In this document: piece after piece, positions 41,044 through 47,407 of the stretch
How the letters are laid out: each line of letters starts with the position of its first letter
Position numbering within the stretch: position 1 is the stretch's first letter
Assembly: GCA_022820625.1 (NCBI GenBank)
Contig: JAJEFE010000057.1
Span: 1 to 47,407 of the forward strand
DNA length: 47,407 bases
Direction: 5' to 3'
Origin: Gammaproteobacteria bacterium
GTDB taxonomy: Bacteria; Pseudomonadota; Gammaproteobacteria; Steroidobacterales; Rariloculaceae
The notes under the pieces: generated by a model
What the model saw: the letters and a program-made list of their open reading frames with translations, nothing else
The model's database searches: none
What the model was told of the DNA's origin: nothing
Translations under genes and position numbers: made by a program

Positions 41044-41709
41044 TCAAGTCGGTTTTCCTTTCCCAGGTTCTGACGCTGCCTCCAGCGAGGCCAGCAACGC
41101 CAGCGCCGCGTTCCTTGCGTGATCTCCGCGCGCTTCCTCGAGCCCCAGAATGCGCATGTACGCGTTCTGCTCGAACATCAGAATCAGCCCGTAGGCCACT
41201 GCAGTGCGCCGAGACTCCGGCACGTCCGGATAAGCGCGCACGAGTTCGTGGTCCACGAATCGCAACCATGTGGACCAGACCGCAGTCACCCGCTCGCCCA
41301 CATGGCTGTCGCGCAAACCCAGGGAAACCACCTCCCCAAAAACCACGAAGTCCTCTTGCGGCGCATCGGTGTAGCCGTTGCCAAGAAAATAATCGATCAG
41401 GCGCATGAAGCGATCCCGACCGGTACTGCGGCTACGGGAAATCGCCCGGAACAGGCGCAACTCCGTGCGCTCGATGATGTAATCGATAAGACGGTCGATC
41501 AGCACTCCGCGGTCGCGGAAGTAGTGGTAGATGAGGGTCCGCTGCAGGCCGCTTTCCTCGGCGACATGGGCAACGGTCGAGTCCTTGATGCCGTTGCGGG
41601 CCACGCAGTTGAAGAAGGCTTGGAGAATCTGCTCCTGCCGGTGCCCCGGAGTTTCCCGCTTGCGGGGAGCCGCCGGTGCATGTTCCCGGTTCTCAGCGGG
41701 TGACTGCAT
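41044..41709 (-). CDS. TetR-family transcriptional regulator
   Basis: ATG at 41709 with a strong GGAGGAG just upstream gives 221 aa. Open codons to 41871 are not needed. The N-terminal DNA-binding domain (about residues 20-70) reads RQEQILQAFFNCVARNGIKD, VAHVAEESGLQRTLIYHYF, and has the TetR helix-turn-helix pattern. The C-terminal ligand domain is helical (FMRLIDYFLGNGY, FVDHELVRAYPDVPE). It is followed by the TonB receptor on the same strand and faces a VOC gene across a 278-bp gap containing the palindrome at 41899-41916, a candidate operator. It is probably a repressor of the receptor and perhaps of the divergent gene. Confidence 0.9.
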   Translation of the reverse strand: MQSPAENREHAPAAPRKRETPGHRQEQILQAFFNCVARNGIKDSTVAHVAEESGLQRTLIYHYFRDRGVLIDRLIDYIIERTELRLFRAISRSRSTGRDRFMRLIDYFLGNGYTDAPQEDFVVFGEVVSLGLRDSHVGERVTAVWSTWLRFVDHELVRAYPDVPESRRTAVAYGLILMFEQNAYMRILGLEEARGDHARNAALALLASLEAASEPGKGKPT

Positions 41710-41898
41710 ATCTCCTCCTAATCCAACGGCGTCATCCCCTGCTTCAGCAGAGTTTGACTGACATGACAGTTTATGGACACGGGACGTAAGCGTCAAGCCA
41801 TGGAAGCAGTCGTCCGTGGAGTGGCCTAACAATATGCAACGCCCCGATATTCGGATATGCTGCGGGATCATCCCATGACAGGCATGATCCCGATGAAT

Positions 41899-41916
41899 AC
41901 TGACAGGGTTGTCAGT
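41899..41916. promoter_or_regulatory. Candidate TetR operator palindrome
   Basis: ACTGACA-GGGT-TGTCAGT has perfect 7-bp arms and a 4-bp spacer, the size expected for a TetR dimer site. It lies between the TetR gene (start 41709, minus) and the VOC gene (start 41988, plus). A related imperfect site, ACTGACA-TGACAGT, with no spacer, is at 41757-41770, close to the TetR start. Two related sites in one divergent region support autoregulation, but this is inference. Confidence 0.5.
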
Positions 41917-41987
41917 CTATCACTCCAACCCGACGCCTTTTCGGTACTATTTCCGAGGGCGAAACCCCCATTGACCGGTGAACGACC

Positions 41988-42338
41988 ATGAAACTGCAAT
42001 CCGTTCTTCTTATCGTCCAGGATCTGCACCGAGCTACCGAGTTCTATCGAGGCATCGGTCTCGAAGTCGAGAGCGAGCATGAAGTAGACGAGGGCGCCGT
42101 TTTTCTCGATGCCGGCGGGGCGCAGATATGGCTCTACCGGGCCGAAGGCGTCGACCGGGCGGGGCATCCGATGTGCATCCTGGCAGTCGAGGATCTCGAT
42201 GCCGCACGCCGGGCGGTTGAGGAGAACGGCGGGCGCGTCATCTCCAAGGCGAGGTCGGATGCCTTCGGCACCTACCATCTCGTGCAGGACACGGAAGGGA
42301 ACATGCTCGAGATTCGCCAGCCGCCGCCTGCTCCCTGA
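41988..42338 (+). CDS. VOC-family protein (glyoxalase/bleomycin-resistance fold)
   Basis: The 116-aa protein is a single VOC module pair: KLQSVLLIVQDLHRATEFYR, then GAVFLDAGGAQIWLYRAEG in the first beta-alpha-beta-beta-beta unit, and HPMCILAVEDLDAARRAVEE, YHLVQDTEGNMLEIRQP in the second. The final Glu in NMLEI is the usual metal ligand. The N-terminal His position reads Leu/Gln instead, so metal use is uncertain. Family roles include lyase, dioxygenase and drug binding. It is divergent from the TetR gene with a candidate operator upstream, so it may be part of the same regulon. Confidence 0.85.
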   Translation: MKLQSVLLIVQDLHRATEFYRGIGLEVESEHEVDEGAVFLDAGGAQIWLYRAEGVDRAGHPMCILAVEDLDAARRAVEENGGRVISKARSDAFGTYHLVQDTEGNMLEIRQPPPAP

Positions 42339-42495
42339 AACCTGAATCGGGTTGATGGATGCGTCGCCCTCGCGCCTTCGGGCCAACTGCGTCGGAATCG
42401 CGGCATGGCCCCGCTAGAATCCTCGATCGGCCTTGACGTGGACAGATGAGTCGCACTTTCGAACGGTTCTCTCCAGGCTGCGGAAGGCATGTTGC

Positions 42496-43866
42496 ATGAA
42501 TCGCGCGACCGTTGACCTGAAAGCCGCGCTCGACGCCTTTCGCGCCAACAAGGCGCAGGAGGCGCTCGAGACCGCCAGGCGAATCGACGTGAACGCGTTG
42601 GACGGCCCCGACGCCGCCGCCCAGCTCGGCGCCCTGCTCAATGCCTGCGGTGAACTGGACGCCGCGCGGCACTGCTTCAGGAGAGCTTGGCAACTCGCGC
42701 CGGAGCGAACGGATTTGATGCAGGGCTACGCGGGAGCCCTCAATGCGGCTGGGGCGTTCGACAAGGCCCACGAAATCCTCCAAAAGGCGATCAGGCGGCG
42801 ACCGAACGACGGGCTAATCTGGTACGCGCTGGCTCACAACCGCCGACAGACGCCGGATAGGAACTGCGTTGCGGGTATCAAAGCCGCGCTCGCCGCGCGG
42901 CCCCCGGACCTGCAGAGCCGGATATTCCTGCACTACGCCCTCGGCAAGTGCCTGGACGACATCGGCGCCTACAAGCGTGCCTTTTCGGCCTTTCACGAAG
43001 GCGCGCGCTTAAAGCGCAGCACCATGCGCTACGACGTCGGCACCGAAACCACGGGCCTCGCGAAATTGCGAAGTACCTACTCCTCCGAGGAATTGGCTCG
43101 CACGACGCGAGGCGAACAGGACGACCGGCCGGTGTTCGTGGTCGGCCTGCCCAGATCAGGCACCACACTGCTCGAGCGTATCGTCAGCGCCCACTCCGGG
43201 GTGGAATCACTCGGCGAAGCCACCGCCTTCACCCAGGTCATGGAGTCGGCGCTTCGGCGCGCCAATCCCGGCGCCAAGCTGACTCGGGGCCAGGCCATCG
43301 AACGCAGCGCCTTCCTGGACATGGAAGCGCTCGGCCGTTCCTACATTGAGGGTGTTGCGCCACGCACCACTGGCAAGCGCCGGTTTGTGGACAAGATGCC
43401 CCTGAATTTTCTCTACGTCGGGCTCATCCGCAAGTCGCTGCCCCAAGCCAAGATCTTGCTGGTGCGCCGCGATGCCATGGACCACTGCTGGGCGATGTAC
43501 TCCACCCTGTTCCGGCAGGCCTATCCCTTCAGCTACGACTTCGACGAACTGAGCGCCTATTGCGCGGGATTCGATTCGCTGGCGCGCCACTGGATGGAAG
43601 TCTGCGGCGAATCCGTGCTGCCTGTCGACTATGAAGCCTTGACCGACGACCTGGAAAACCAGGCACGCAGGATCCTCGATTACCTGGAGCTTCCCTTCGA
43701 AGCGGCGTGCCTGCAGTTCCACCGCAACACCGCGCCCGTTGCCACCGCGAGCAGCACCCAGGTGCGCGCGCCGGTCTATCGCACTTCCGTCGGCCGCTGG
43801 CGGAATTACGAGGCCCAGCTTGCCCCCCTCCGGGAGGCCCTGGAGAAGCTCGGCGTCGAGGTCTGA
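42496..43866 (+). CDS. TPR-containing sulfotransferase
   Basis: ATG at 42496 with GGAAGG upstream gives 456 aa. The first 190 residues form tetratricopeptide-like helices (ALDAFRANKAQEALETARRI, CGELDAARHCFRRAWQLAPE, AAGAFDKAHEILQKAIRRRP). The sulfotransferase domain begins with the PAPS phosphate loop FVVGLPRSGTTLLERIVSAH (R220-T224). It continues with FVDKMPLNFLYVGLIRKSLP and AKILLVRRDAMDHCWAMYS, the 3'-phosphate site. Bacterial members sulfate carbohydrates, lipids or tyrosine-like groups; here the acceptor is unknown. The gene is monocistronic between the VOC gene and the convergent acyl-CoA dehydrogenases. Confidence 0.92.
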   Translation: MNRATVDLKAALDAFRANKAQEALETARRIDVNALDGPDAAAQLGALLNACGELDAARHCFRRAWQLAPERTDLMQGYAGALNAAGAFDKAHEILQKAIRRRPNDGLIWYALAHNRRQTPDRNCVAGIKAALAARPPDLQSRIFLHYALGKCLDDIGAYKRAFSAFHEGARLKRSTMRYDVGTETTGLAKLRSTYSSEELARTTRGEQDDRPVFVVGLPRSGTTLLERIVSAHSGVESLGEATAFTQVMESALRRANPGAKLTRGQAIERSAFLDMEALGRSYIEGVAPRTTGKRRFVDKMPLNFLYVGLIRKSLPQAKILLVRRDAMDHCWAMYSTLFRQAYPFSYDFDELSAYCAGFDSLARHWMEVCGESVLPVDYEALTDDLENQARRILDYLELPFEAACLQFHRNTAPVATASSTQVRAPVYRTSVGRWRNYEAQLAPLREALEKLGVEV

Positions 43867-43905
43867 CGTCGCAGCGGACCGCGCCCCGTTACCGCTTCCG
43901 CGGAT

Positions 43906-45141
43906 TCAGCCGGCCGGGATGTCCTTGAAGGCGATGTCCTTGTCCGCACGCACCTCGCGCGGCAGGTCCAGCACGCGCTCCGCGATGATGTTGCGCAGCA
44001 CCTCATCAGTACCGCCGGCGATCCTCAACCCCGCGGCACCGAGATATTGCGCCGCCCAATCCACGCCCGACGACGTCAGGGCATCGCCGGCGAGGCCACC
44101 GGAGGCGCCCGTCAGGTCCATCGCGAAGTGCGCTACTTCCTGCAGCAACCGCCCGGACACCAGCTTCATCAGGCTCATCTCGGGGCCGGGGGTCTCGCCA
44201 CGCGACAAAGCAGTGAGCGTCCGCTTCCCGGTCAACTCCACACCCCTGGCGCGGGCATGGAAGTCTGCCCATCGCTCGCGCAGGGCAGGGTCCTCGATGG
44301 CGGGACGATTCTCCAAGGCGACCGTCTTCATGAAACGCAGAAGATCCCGCACCTGGTCGACACCGCCGTCGCCCAGCGAGGCGGAGCGCTCGTTCATCAA
44401 TGAGGTGATCGCCACCCGCCAGCCCTCCCCCACTCCGCCGAGCCGGCAGTCGTCGGGAACGCGCACATTGTCCAGGAACACCTCGTTGAAACCGTGGCCG
44501 CCGGTGATCTGCCTGAGCGGGCGCACATCGACCCCCGGTGCGTGCATGTCGACGACGAAGCAGGTCAATCCGGCGTGCTTGGGAACGCCGGGGTCGTGGC
44601 GCGCGAGCAGCAGGCCCCAGTCACTGTACTGCGCATGCGATGTCCAGACCTTTTGGCCATTGACAACCCAGGTGTCGCCATCGCGCACCGCCGCCGTCCG
44701 CAAGCCCGCCAGGTCCGATCCGGCACTGGGTTCGCTGTAGAGCTGGCACCAGATTTCCCCGCCGGACAACATAGCGGGAAGCCAGCGTTGCTTCTGCTCC
44801 GATGACCCATGGGCCATCACCGTGGGGGCGCAGGTTCGGTGGCCGTCGATCATCAGGTCGGGCGGCGTGCGGAACCGCGCCTCTTCCTCCGCCCAGATAA
44901 CCTCCTCGATGGGTGTGGCGCCCCGTCCACCGTATTCGACCGGCCAGCCGATACAGGCCCATCCCGCCCCGGCCTTCTTTTGCTGCCAGGCCTTCGCGGC
45001 CGCAACGTCTGCGGCATCCACGGATTCCGGCATGTTGCCGGGACCGGGGTCGCCCGGAGCCCGGGGTTCGGCATGGGCTTCGAGCCAGGATCGGGCAGAT
45101 CTCCGGAATGCGGCCTGGTTCCGGGTGTCATCGAAGTCCAT
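43906..45141 (-). CDS. Acyl-CoA dehydrogenase, probable catalytic subunit of a heteromeric pair
   Basis: The 411-aa protein shows acyl-CoA dehydrogenase motifs: WCQLYSEPSAGSDLAGLRT (FAD site), TWVVNGQKVWTSHAQYSDW, ITSLMNERSASL with a Glu at the position used by several FadE-type enzymes, and GLRIAGGTDEVLRNIIAERV near the end. The GGT segment lacks the alternative catalytic Glu, so the MNER Glu is the likely base. A second, more divergent acyl-CoA dehydrogenase lies 36 bp upstream on the same strand. Such adjacent pairs often form alpha2beta2 enzymes acting on short-chain or sterol-side-chain CoA esters. It is last in a three-gene run that starts with the crotonase at 47132. Confidence 0.92.
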   Translation of the reverse strand: MDFDDTRNQAAFRRSARSWLEAHAEPRAPGDPGPGNMPESVDAADVAAAKAWQQKKAGAGWACIGWPVEYGGRGATPIEEVIWAEEEARFRTPPDLMIDGHRTCAPTVMAHGSSEQKQRWLPAMLSGGEIWCQLYSEPSAGSDLAGLRTAAVRDGDTWVVNGQKVWTSHAQYSDWGLLLARHDPGVPKHAGLTCFVVDMHAPGVDVRPLRQITGGHGFNEVFLDNVRVPDDCRLGGVGEGWRVAITSLMNERSASLGDGGVDQVRDLLRFMKTVALENRPAIEDPALRERWADFHARARGVELTGKRTLTALSRGETPGPEMSLMKLVSGRLLQEVAHFAMDLTGASGGLAGDALTSSGVDWAAQYLGAAGLRIAGGTDEVLRNIIAERVLDLPREVRADKDIAFKDIPAG

Positions 45142-45177
45142 GCGGATTTGCGTCCGGTACCTGTTTGCGGCCCCGCT

Positions 45178-46290
45178 TCAGGCCGCGTCCCTCGCCATCC
45201 GGTCGGCGAGGCGGCGTTTCCAGAACGCCGCATTGCCGAGAGCGGCTGACAGCAGCCGGGCGCGGCGGTAGAAGAGGTGGCAATCGGCTTCCCAAGTGAA
45301 CCCGATGCCCCCGTGGATTTCCACCATGTCTTCGCTCATGCCGGTAAACGCATCGCAACCGGCAATGCGCGCGAGGCAGGCCGCCTCCCGCAGTTCGTCG
45401 ACCGAGCCTTGCGCCAGAGCCCAAGCCCCGTACCAGGCATTCGAACGGGCCAGCTCGACATCGCACCAGCGGTCGGCCAGCCGATGCTTGATCGCCTGGA
45501 AGCCGCCAATGGGCCGACCGAACGCATGGCGCTGCACGGCGAAGTCCCGAGTGATCTCCAGTGCGCGGGCCGCGCCGCCAAGCTGTTCCATCGCCATGAG
45601 CACGGCCGCGCCGTCGAGAAGGCGTTCGATGAGCGGTGCGGCCGAGTCACCGCCGCCGAGCCCTTCCACTGGCGCTTCCAGGAAGCGGAGTTCAGCTTGC
45701 GGGCGGCTCGGGTCGAACGAGGCCAGTGGTCGGCGTTGCACCGCTGGGCCGGAGAGGTCGGCAAGCACCAGCACCGGTCGGCCCGAATCAAGCGCCACGA
45801 CCACGGCGAAATCCGCCAAGCCGCCATCGAGCACCAGCCGCTTTCTTCCGGTCAGTCGGCCGTCTTCCACACGGGCCCGCACACTGTCCAGGCCGCTCTG
45901 CCCCGGCGTCTCGGCAAAGGCGAAAGTCCCCGTGCATCTGCCTTGGGCGAGCCCCGGGAGATAGCGTTCCTTCTGCGCCCCGCTGCCCGCGAGCAGCAGT
46001 GCCTCCGTGGCGAGGCAGACGCTCGATGAGAAAGGCACCGGAGCTAGGCACCGACCGAGTTCCTCCGCGATGACCGCGAGTGCCAAGCGCCCGAAGCCGC
46101 CTCCGCCATAGGCCTCCGGAATGGCCGCGCCGAGCCAGCCGAGCTCGGCCGCGCCCTCCCACAGTGCGCGCGAGACGCCTTGGCCGGACTCGAGGGCTTC
46201 GCGGCACAGCGACAGGGGTGCGTGAGCCTCAAGATATCTTCGCACCGCCTGGCGAAGTAGCTTCTGATCGTCGGAGAAGTCGAAATTCAC
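45178..46290 (-). CDS. Acyl-CoA dehydrogenase, probable partner subunit
   Basis: GTG at 46290 gives 370 aa beginning MNFDFSDDQKLLRQAVRRYL, a normal N-terminus for the family. A TTG six bases earlier is less likely. It shows IPEAYGGGGFGRLALAVIAE, FAFAETPGQSGLDSVRARVE, FAVQRHAFGRPIGGFQAIKH (the conserved Arg/Gln FAD contacts) and MVEIHGGIGFTWEADCHLFY. The central FAD-binding loop is less conserved than in the neighbour, typical of the less active partner of heteromeric enzymes. It sits between the crotonase (62 bp upstream) and the other dehydrogenase (36 bp downstream), consistent with one operon for beta-oxidation of a particular acyl chain. Confidence 0.9.
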   Translation of the reverse strand: MNFDFSDDQKLLRQAVRRYLEAHAPLSLCREALESGQGVSRALWEGAAELGWLGAAIPEAYGGGGFGRLALAVIAEELGRCLAPVPFSSSVCLATEALLLAGSGAQKERYLPGLAQGRCTGTFAFAETPGQSGLDSVRARVEDGRLTGRKRLVLDGGLADFAVVVALDSGRPVLVLADLSGPAVQRRPLASFDPSRPQAELRFLEAPVEGLGGGDSAAPLIERLLDGAAVLMAMEQLGGAARALEITRDFAVQRHAFGRPIGGFQAIKHRLADRWCDVELARSNAWYGAWALAQGSVDELREAACLARIAGCDAFTGMSEDMVEIHGGIGFTWEADCHLFYRRARLLSAALGNAAFWKRRLADRMARDAA

Positions 46291-46352
46291 CGGCAAGTGC
46301 CCGTCGCCCGTTCAGCGCTAGTTGCGCCGGAAACCCGTGCGCGGATGCCGCA

Positions 46353-47132
46353 TCATCCAATCCCCGCGGCGCGCATCATGGCCTGATGGTCTTCCGTCTG
46401 CTGGATCCGCATTGAGGTTTCCTTTTCAGCGGTCAGGGTTTCCTCGAAGGTACGCGAGTAACTGCCGTCGAACAGGTCCTTGACGAGCCCGTAGACTTGG
46501 GTGGGGCCCGCCGCCAACTGCCCCGCGAATGCCAGAGTGGCCGCGCGCAGTTCCTCGACCGTGAACACCTCGGTGACCATGCCCAGTTCGTGCGCCCGTT
46601 CCGCCAGCAGCACTTCGCCCGTGAAGCAGAACTGTTTCGCCCGGTCCATGCCGATCAGTCGGGGCAGGGTCCAGGAGCCGCCCCCTTCCGGCCCGAGCCC
46701 CAGGTGCGCATAGCCCCGCAGCTTCGCATCCCGGACCGCGTAGCGGAAATCGCAGGCGAGCGCCAGGTCGAGGCCCCCGCCGACCGCCGCGCCGTTGATC
46801 ATCGCCACGGTCGGCATCGGCAGCGCGTAAAGTCTCCGGATACAGGTGAGCATGTCCTCGTGCCAGTCGTCGAGGGCGGTTCGCCCGCCTTCCGGGTCCT
46901 CCTCGAGCCTTGCCACCATTGCCGCGCCTTCCGCAATGTCGGCGCCCGTGCAGAAGGACGTGCCCGCGCCGGTCACCACCAGGCATCCCACACCCGCATC
47001 GCCGCTCGCCGCCGCTTCGAGTTCAAGGAGCAACGCCTTCAACAGAGGCCAGTCCATGGCGTTGCGCGCCGACGGTCGGTTGAGCGTCAGGATTCTGACT
47101 TTCCCTTCGTCGTACCGCTCTACGATAGCCAC
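46353..47132 (-). CDS. Enoyl-CoA isomerase-like crotonase
   Basis: GTG at 47132 with GGAG six bases upstream gives 259 aa. Motifs: VRILTLNRPSARNAMDWPLL, VTGAGTSFCTGADIAEGAA (oxyanion hole), and MINGAAVGGGLDLALACDF. The second active-site segment is GLGPEGGGSWTLPRLIGMDR. Its Glu in PEGGG lies where delta3,delta2-enoyl-CoA isomerases have their base, whereas the hydratase Glu pair is not evident. Isomerisation of an unsaturated acyl-CoA for the adjacent dehydrogenases is therefore the best guess. It heads the operon with the acyl-CoA dehydrogenase pair. Confidence 0.9.
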   Translation of the reverse strand: MAIVERYDEGKVRILTLNRPSARNAMDWPLLKALLLELEAAASGDAGVGCLVVTGAGTSFCTGADIAEGAAMVARLEEDPEGGRTALDDWHEDMLTCIRRLYALPMPTVAMINGAAVGGGLDLALACDFRYAVRDAKLRGYAHLGLGPEGGGSWTLPRLIGMDRAKQFCFTGEVLLAERAHELGMVTEVFTVEELRAATLAFAGQLAAGPTQVYGLVKDLFDGSYSRTFEETLTAEKETSMRIQQTEDHQAMMRAAGIG

Positions 47133-47281
47133 GCCGACTCCACCCCCCGTTTGCCAAAGTCGCTGACGATGTTACGCGGCGGCTCGGGAGTCGGCAACCA
47201 GAGACAAGGCTGAACGCGCATGGGCCACCGAGTACTTGGCGACCACGCAAAATCCGGATGTGCTCGACGCCTGTTGAGAAC

Positions 47282-47353
47282 AAATAAATTGTCCGGTCCT
47301 GTAACACGTGAACTGTCCGGTTTCAGACTGTCCCGAACTTCATCGGTTTGGGG
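47282..47353 (+). repeat. Possible insertion-sequence left end
   Basis: TGTCCGGT occurs at 47290-47297 and 47314-47321, 24 bp apart, and TGTCCC follows near 47329. Repeated short motifs just outside a transposase start are usual for ends of IS21-like and some other insertion sequences. The exact boundary is not visible, and the right end lies outside the window. Bases 47133-47281 hold no gene I can support. Confidence 0.35.
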
Positions 47354-47407
47354 ATGGTCATGGGCATTGTTCAAGTCAGCCAGGACAGGAGGATGGCGGT
47401 GTTCGAG
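47354..47407 (+). CDS. Probable transposase N-terminus (cut by window edge)
   Basis: An ATG at 47354 (or 47360) opens 18 codons to the window edge: MVMGIVQVSQDRRMAVFE. Some transposases with an N-terminal helix-turn-helix start in this way, with a short 'SQ-D-R' stretch before the DNA-binding helices, and the upstream TGTCCGGT repeats fit an element end. The evidence is only a few residues, so the family is not assigned. Confidence 0.35.
   Translation, partial: MVMGIVQVSQDRRMAVFE

Noticed and set aside
41710..41871. Longer TetR protein
   Set aside because: The strong GGAGGAG directly before the ATG at 41709 and the normal family length favour the short form.
34571..43866. Biosynthetic gene cluster (P450, GS-like ligase, sulfotransferase)
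   Set aside because: No core synthase, carrier protein, precursor peptide or terpene cyclase is present; neighbours are catabolic.

Overview
The window is GC-rich, protein-dense DNA from a Gram-negative heterotroph. It encodes two TonB-dependent receptors, lipoprotein and Tat-type signal peptides, and AraC and TetR regulators. Codon use and gene content fit a Pseudomonadota lineage, perhaps a marine or host-associated gammaproteobacterium, but no rRNA or tRNA is present to settle it. There is no phage, CRISPR or plasmid machinery. The only sign of a transposase is a probable insertion-sequence end cut by the right edge.

Layout. 1-1.6 kb: truncated isochorismatase-like gene, then a crotonase-family gene. 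1.2-3.8 kb: a gene graveyard (deleted gamma-glutamyltransferase copy, Fe-S reductase relic, TonB-receptor relic) around an intact amidohydrolase. 3.8-9.2 kb: a tight plus-strand run of lipoprotein amidohydrolase, AraC regulator, MDR oxidoreductase, hotdog thioesterase and acyl-CoA ligase. 9.4-13.2 kb: a 702-aa amidohydrolase fusion, an Nramp-fold transporter lacking the metal motif, and a small overlapping membrane protein. 13.4-17.6 kb: gamma-glutamyltransferase-like lipoprotein and TonB receptor on the minus strand. 17.8-31 kb: secreted B3-like metallo-hydrolase, three further amidohydrolases (one frameshifted), Tat-type esterase, M19 dipeptidase homologue, S9 peptidase, CocE-type hydrolase and FAD-linked oxidase. 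31-38 kb: polyamine-type genes (spermidine-dehydrogenase-like, gamma-glutamylpolyamine-synthetase-like, C26 gamma-glutamyl hydrolase) with an M29/NicX-like protein and a P450. 38.4-42.3 kb: TonB receptor with an odd arginine-rich N-terminus, its TetR regulator and a VOC protein. 42.5-47.1 kb: TPR-sulfotransferase, an acyl-CoA dehydrogenase pair and a crotonase.

Taken together this looks like a catabolic accessory region for importing and dismantling small amide, peptide or gamma-glutamyl compounds and acyl-CoA intermediates. That is inference from families; no substrate is shown. Six amidohydrolase genes of one superfamily plus a relic, beside TonB receptors and several peptidase or hydrolase types, are the main theme.

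The strongest non-coding signal is a family of small palindromic repeats (7-bp stem CGAGGGC/GCCCTCG, 5-nt loop GGGAC or AAGAT). Two sets sit inside MITE-like elements; the one at 20204-20356 has 17-bp terminal inverted repeats and a 9-bp target duplication. Several relics, a frameshift and these repeats mark the region as actively rearranging.
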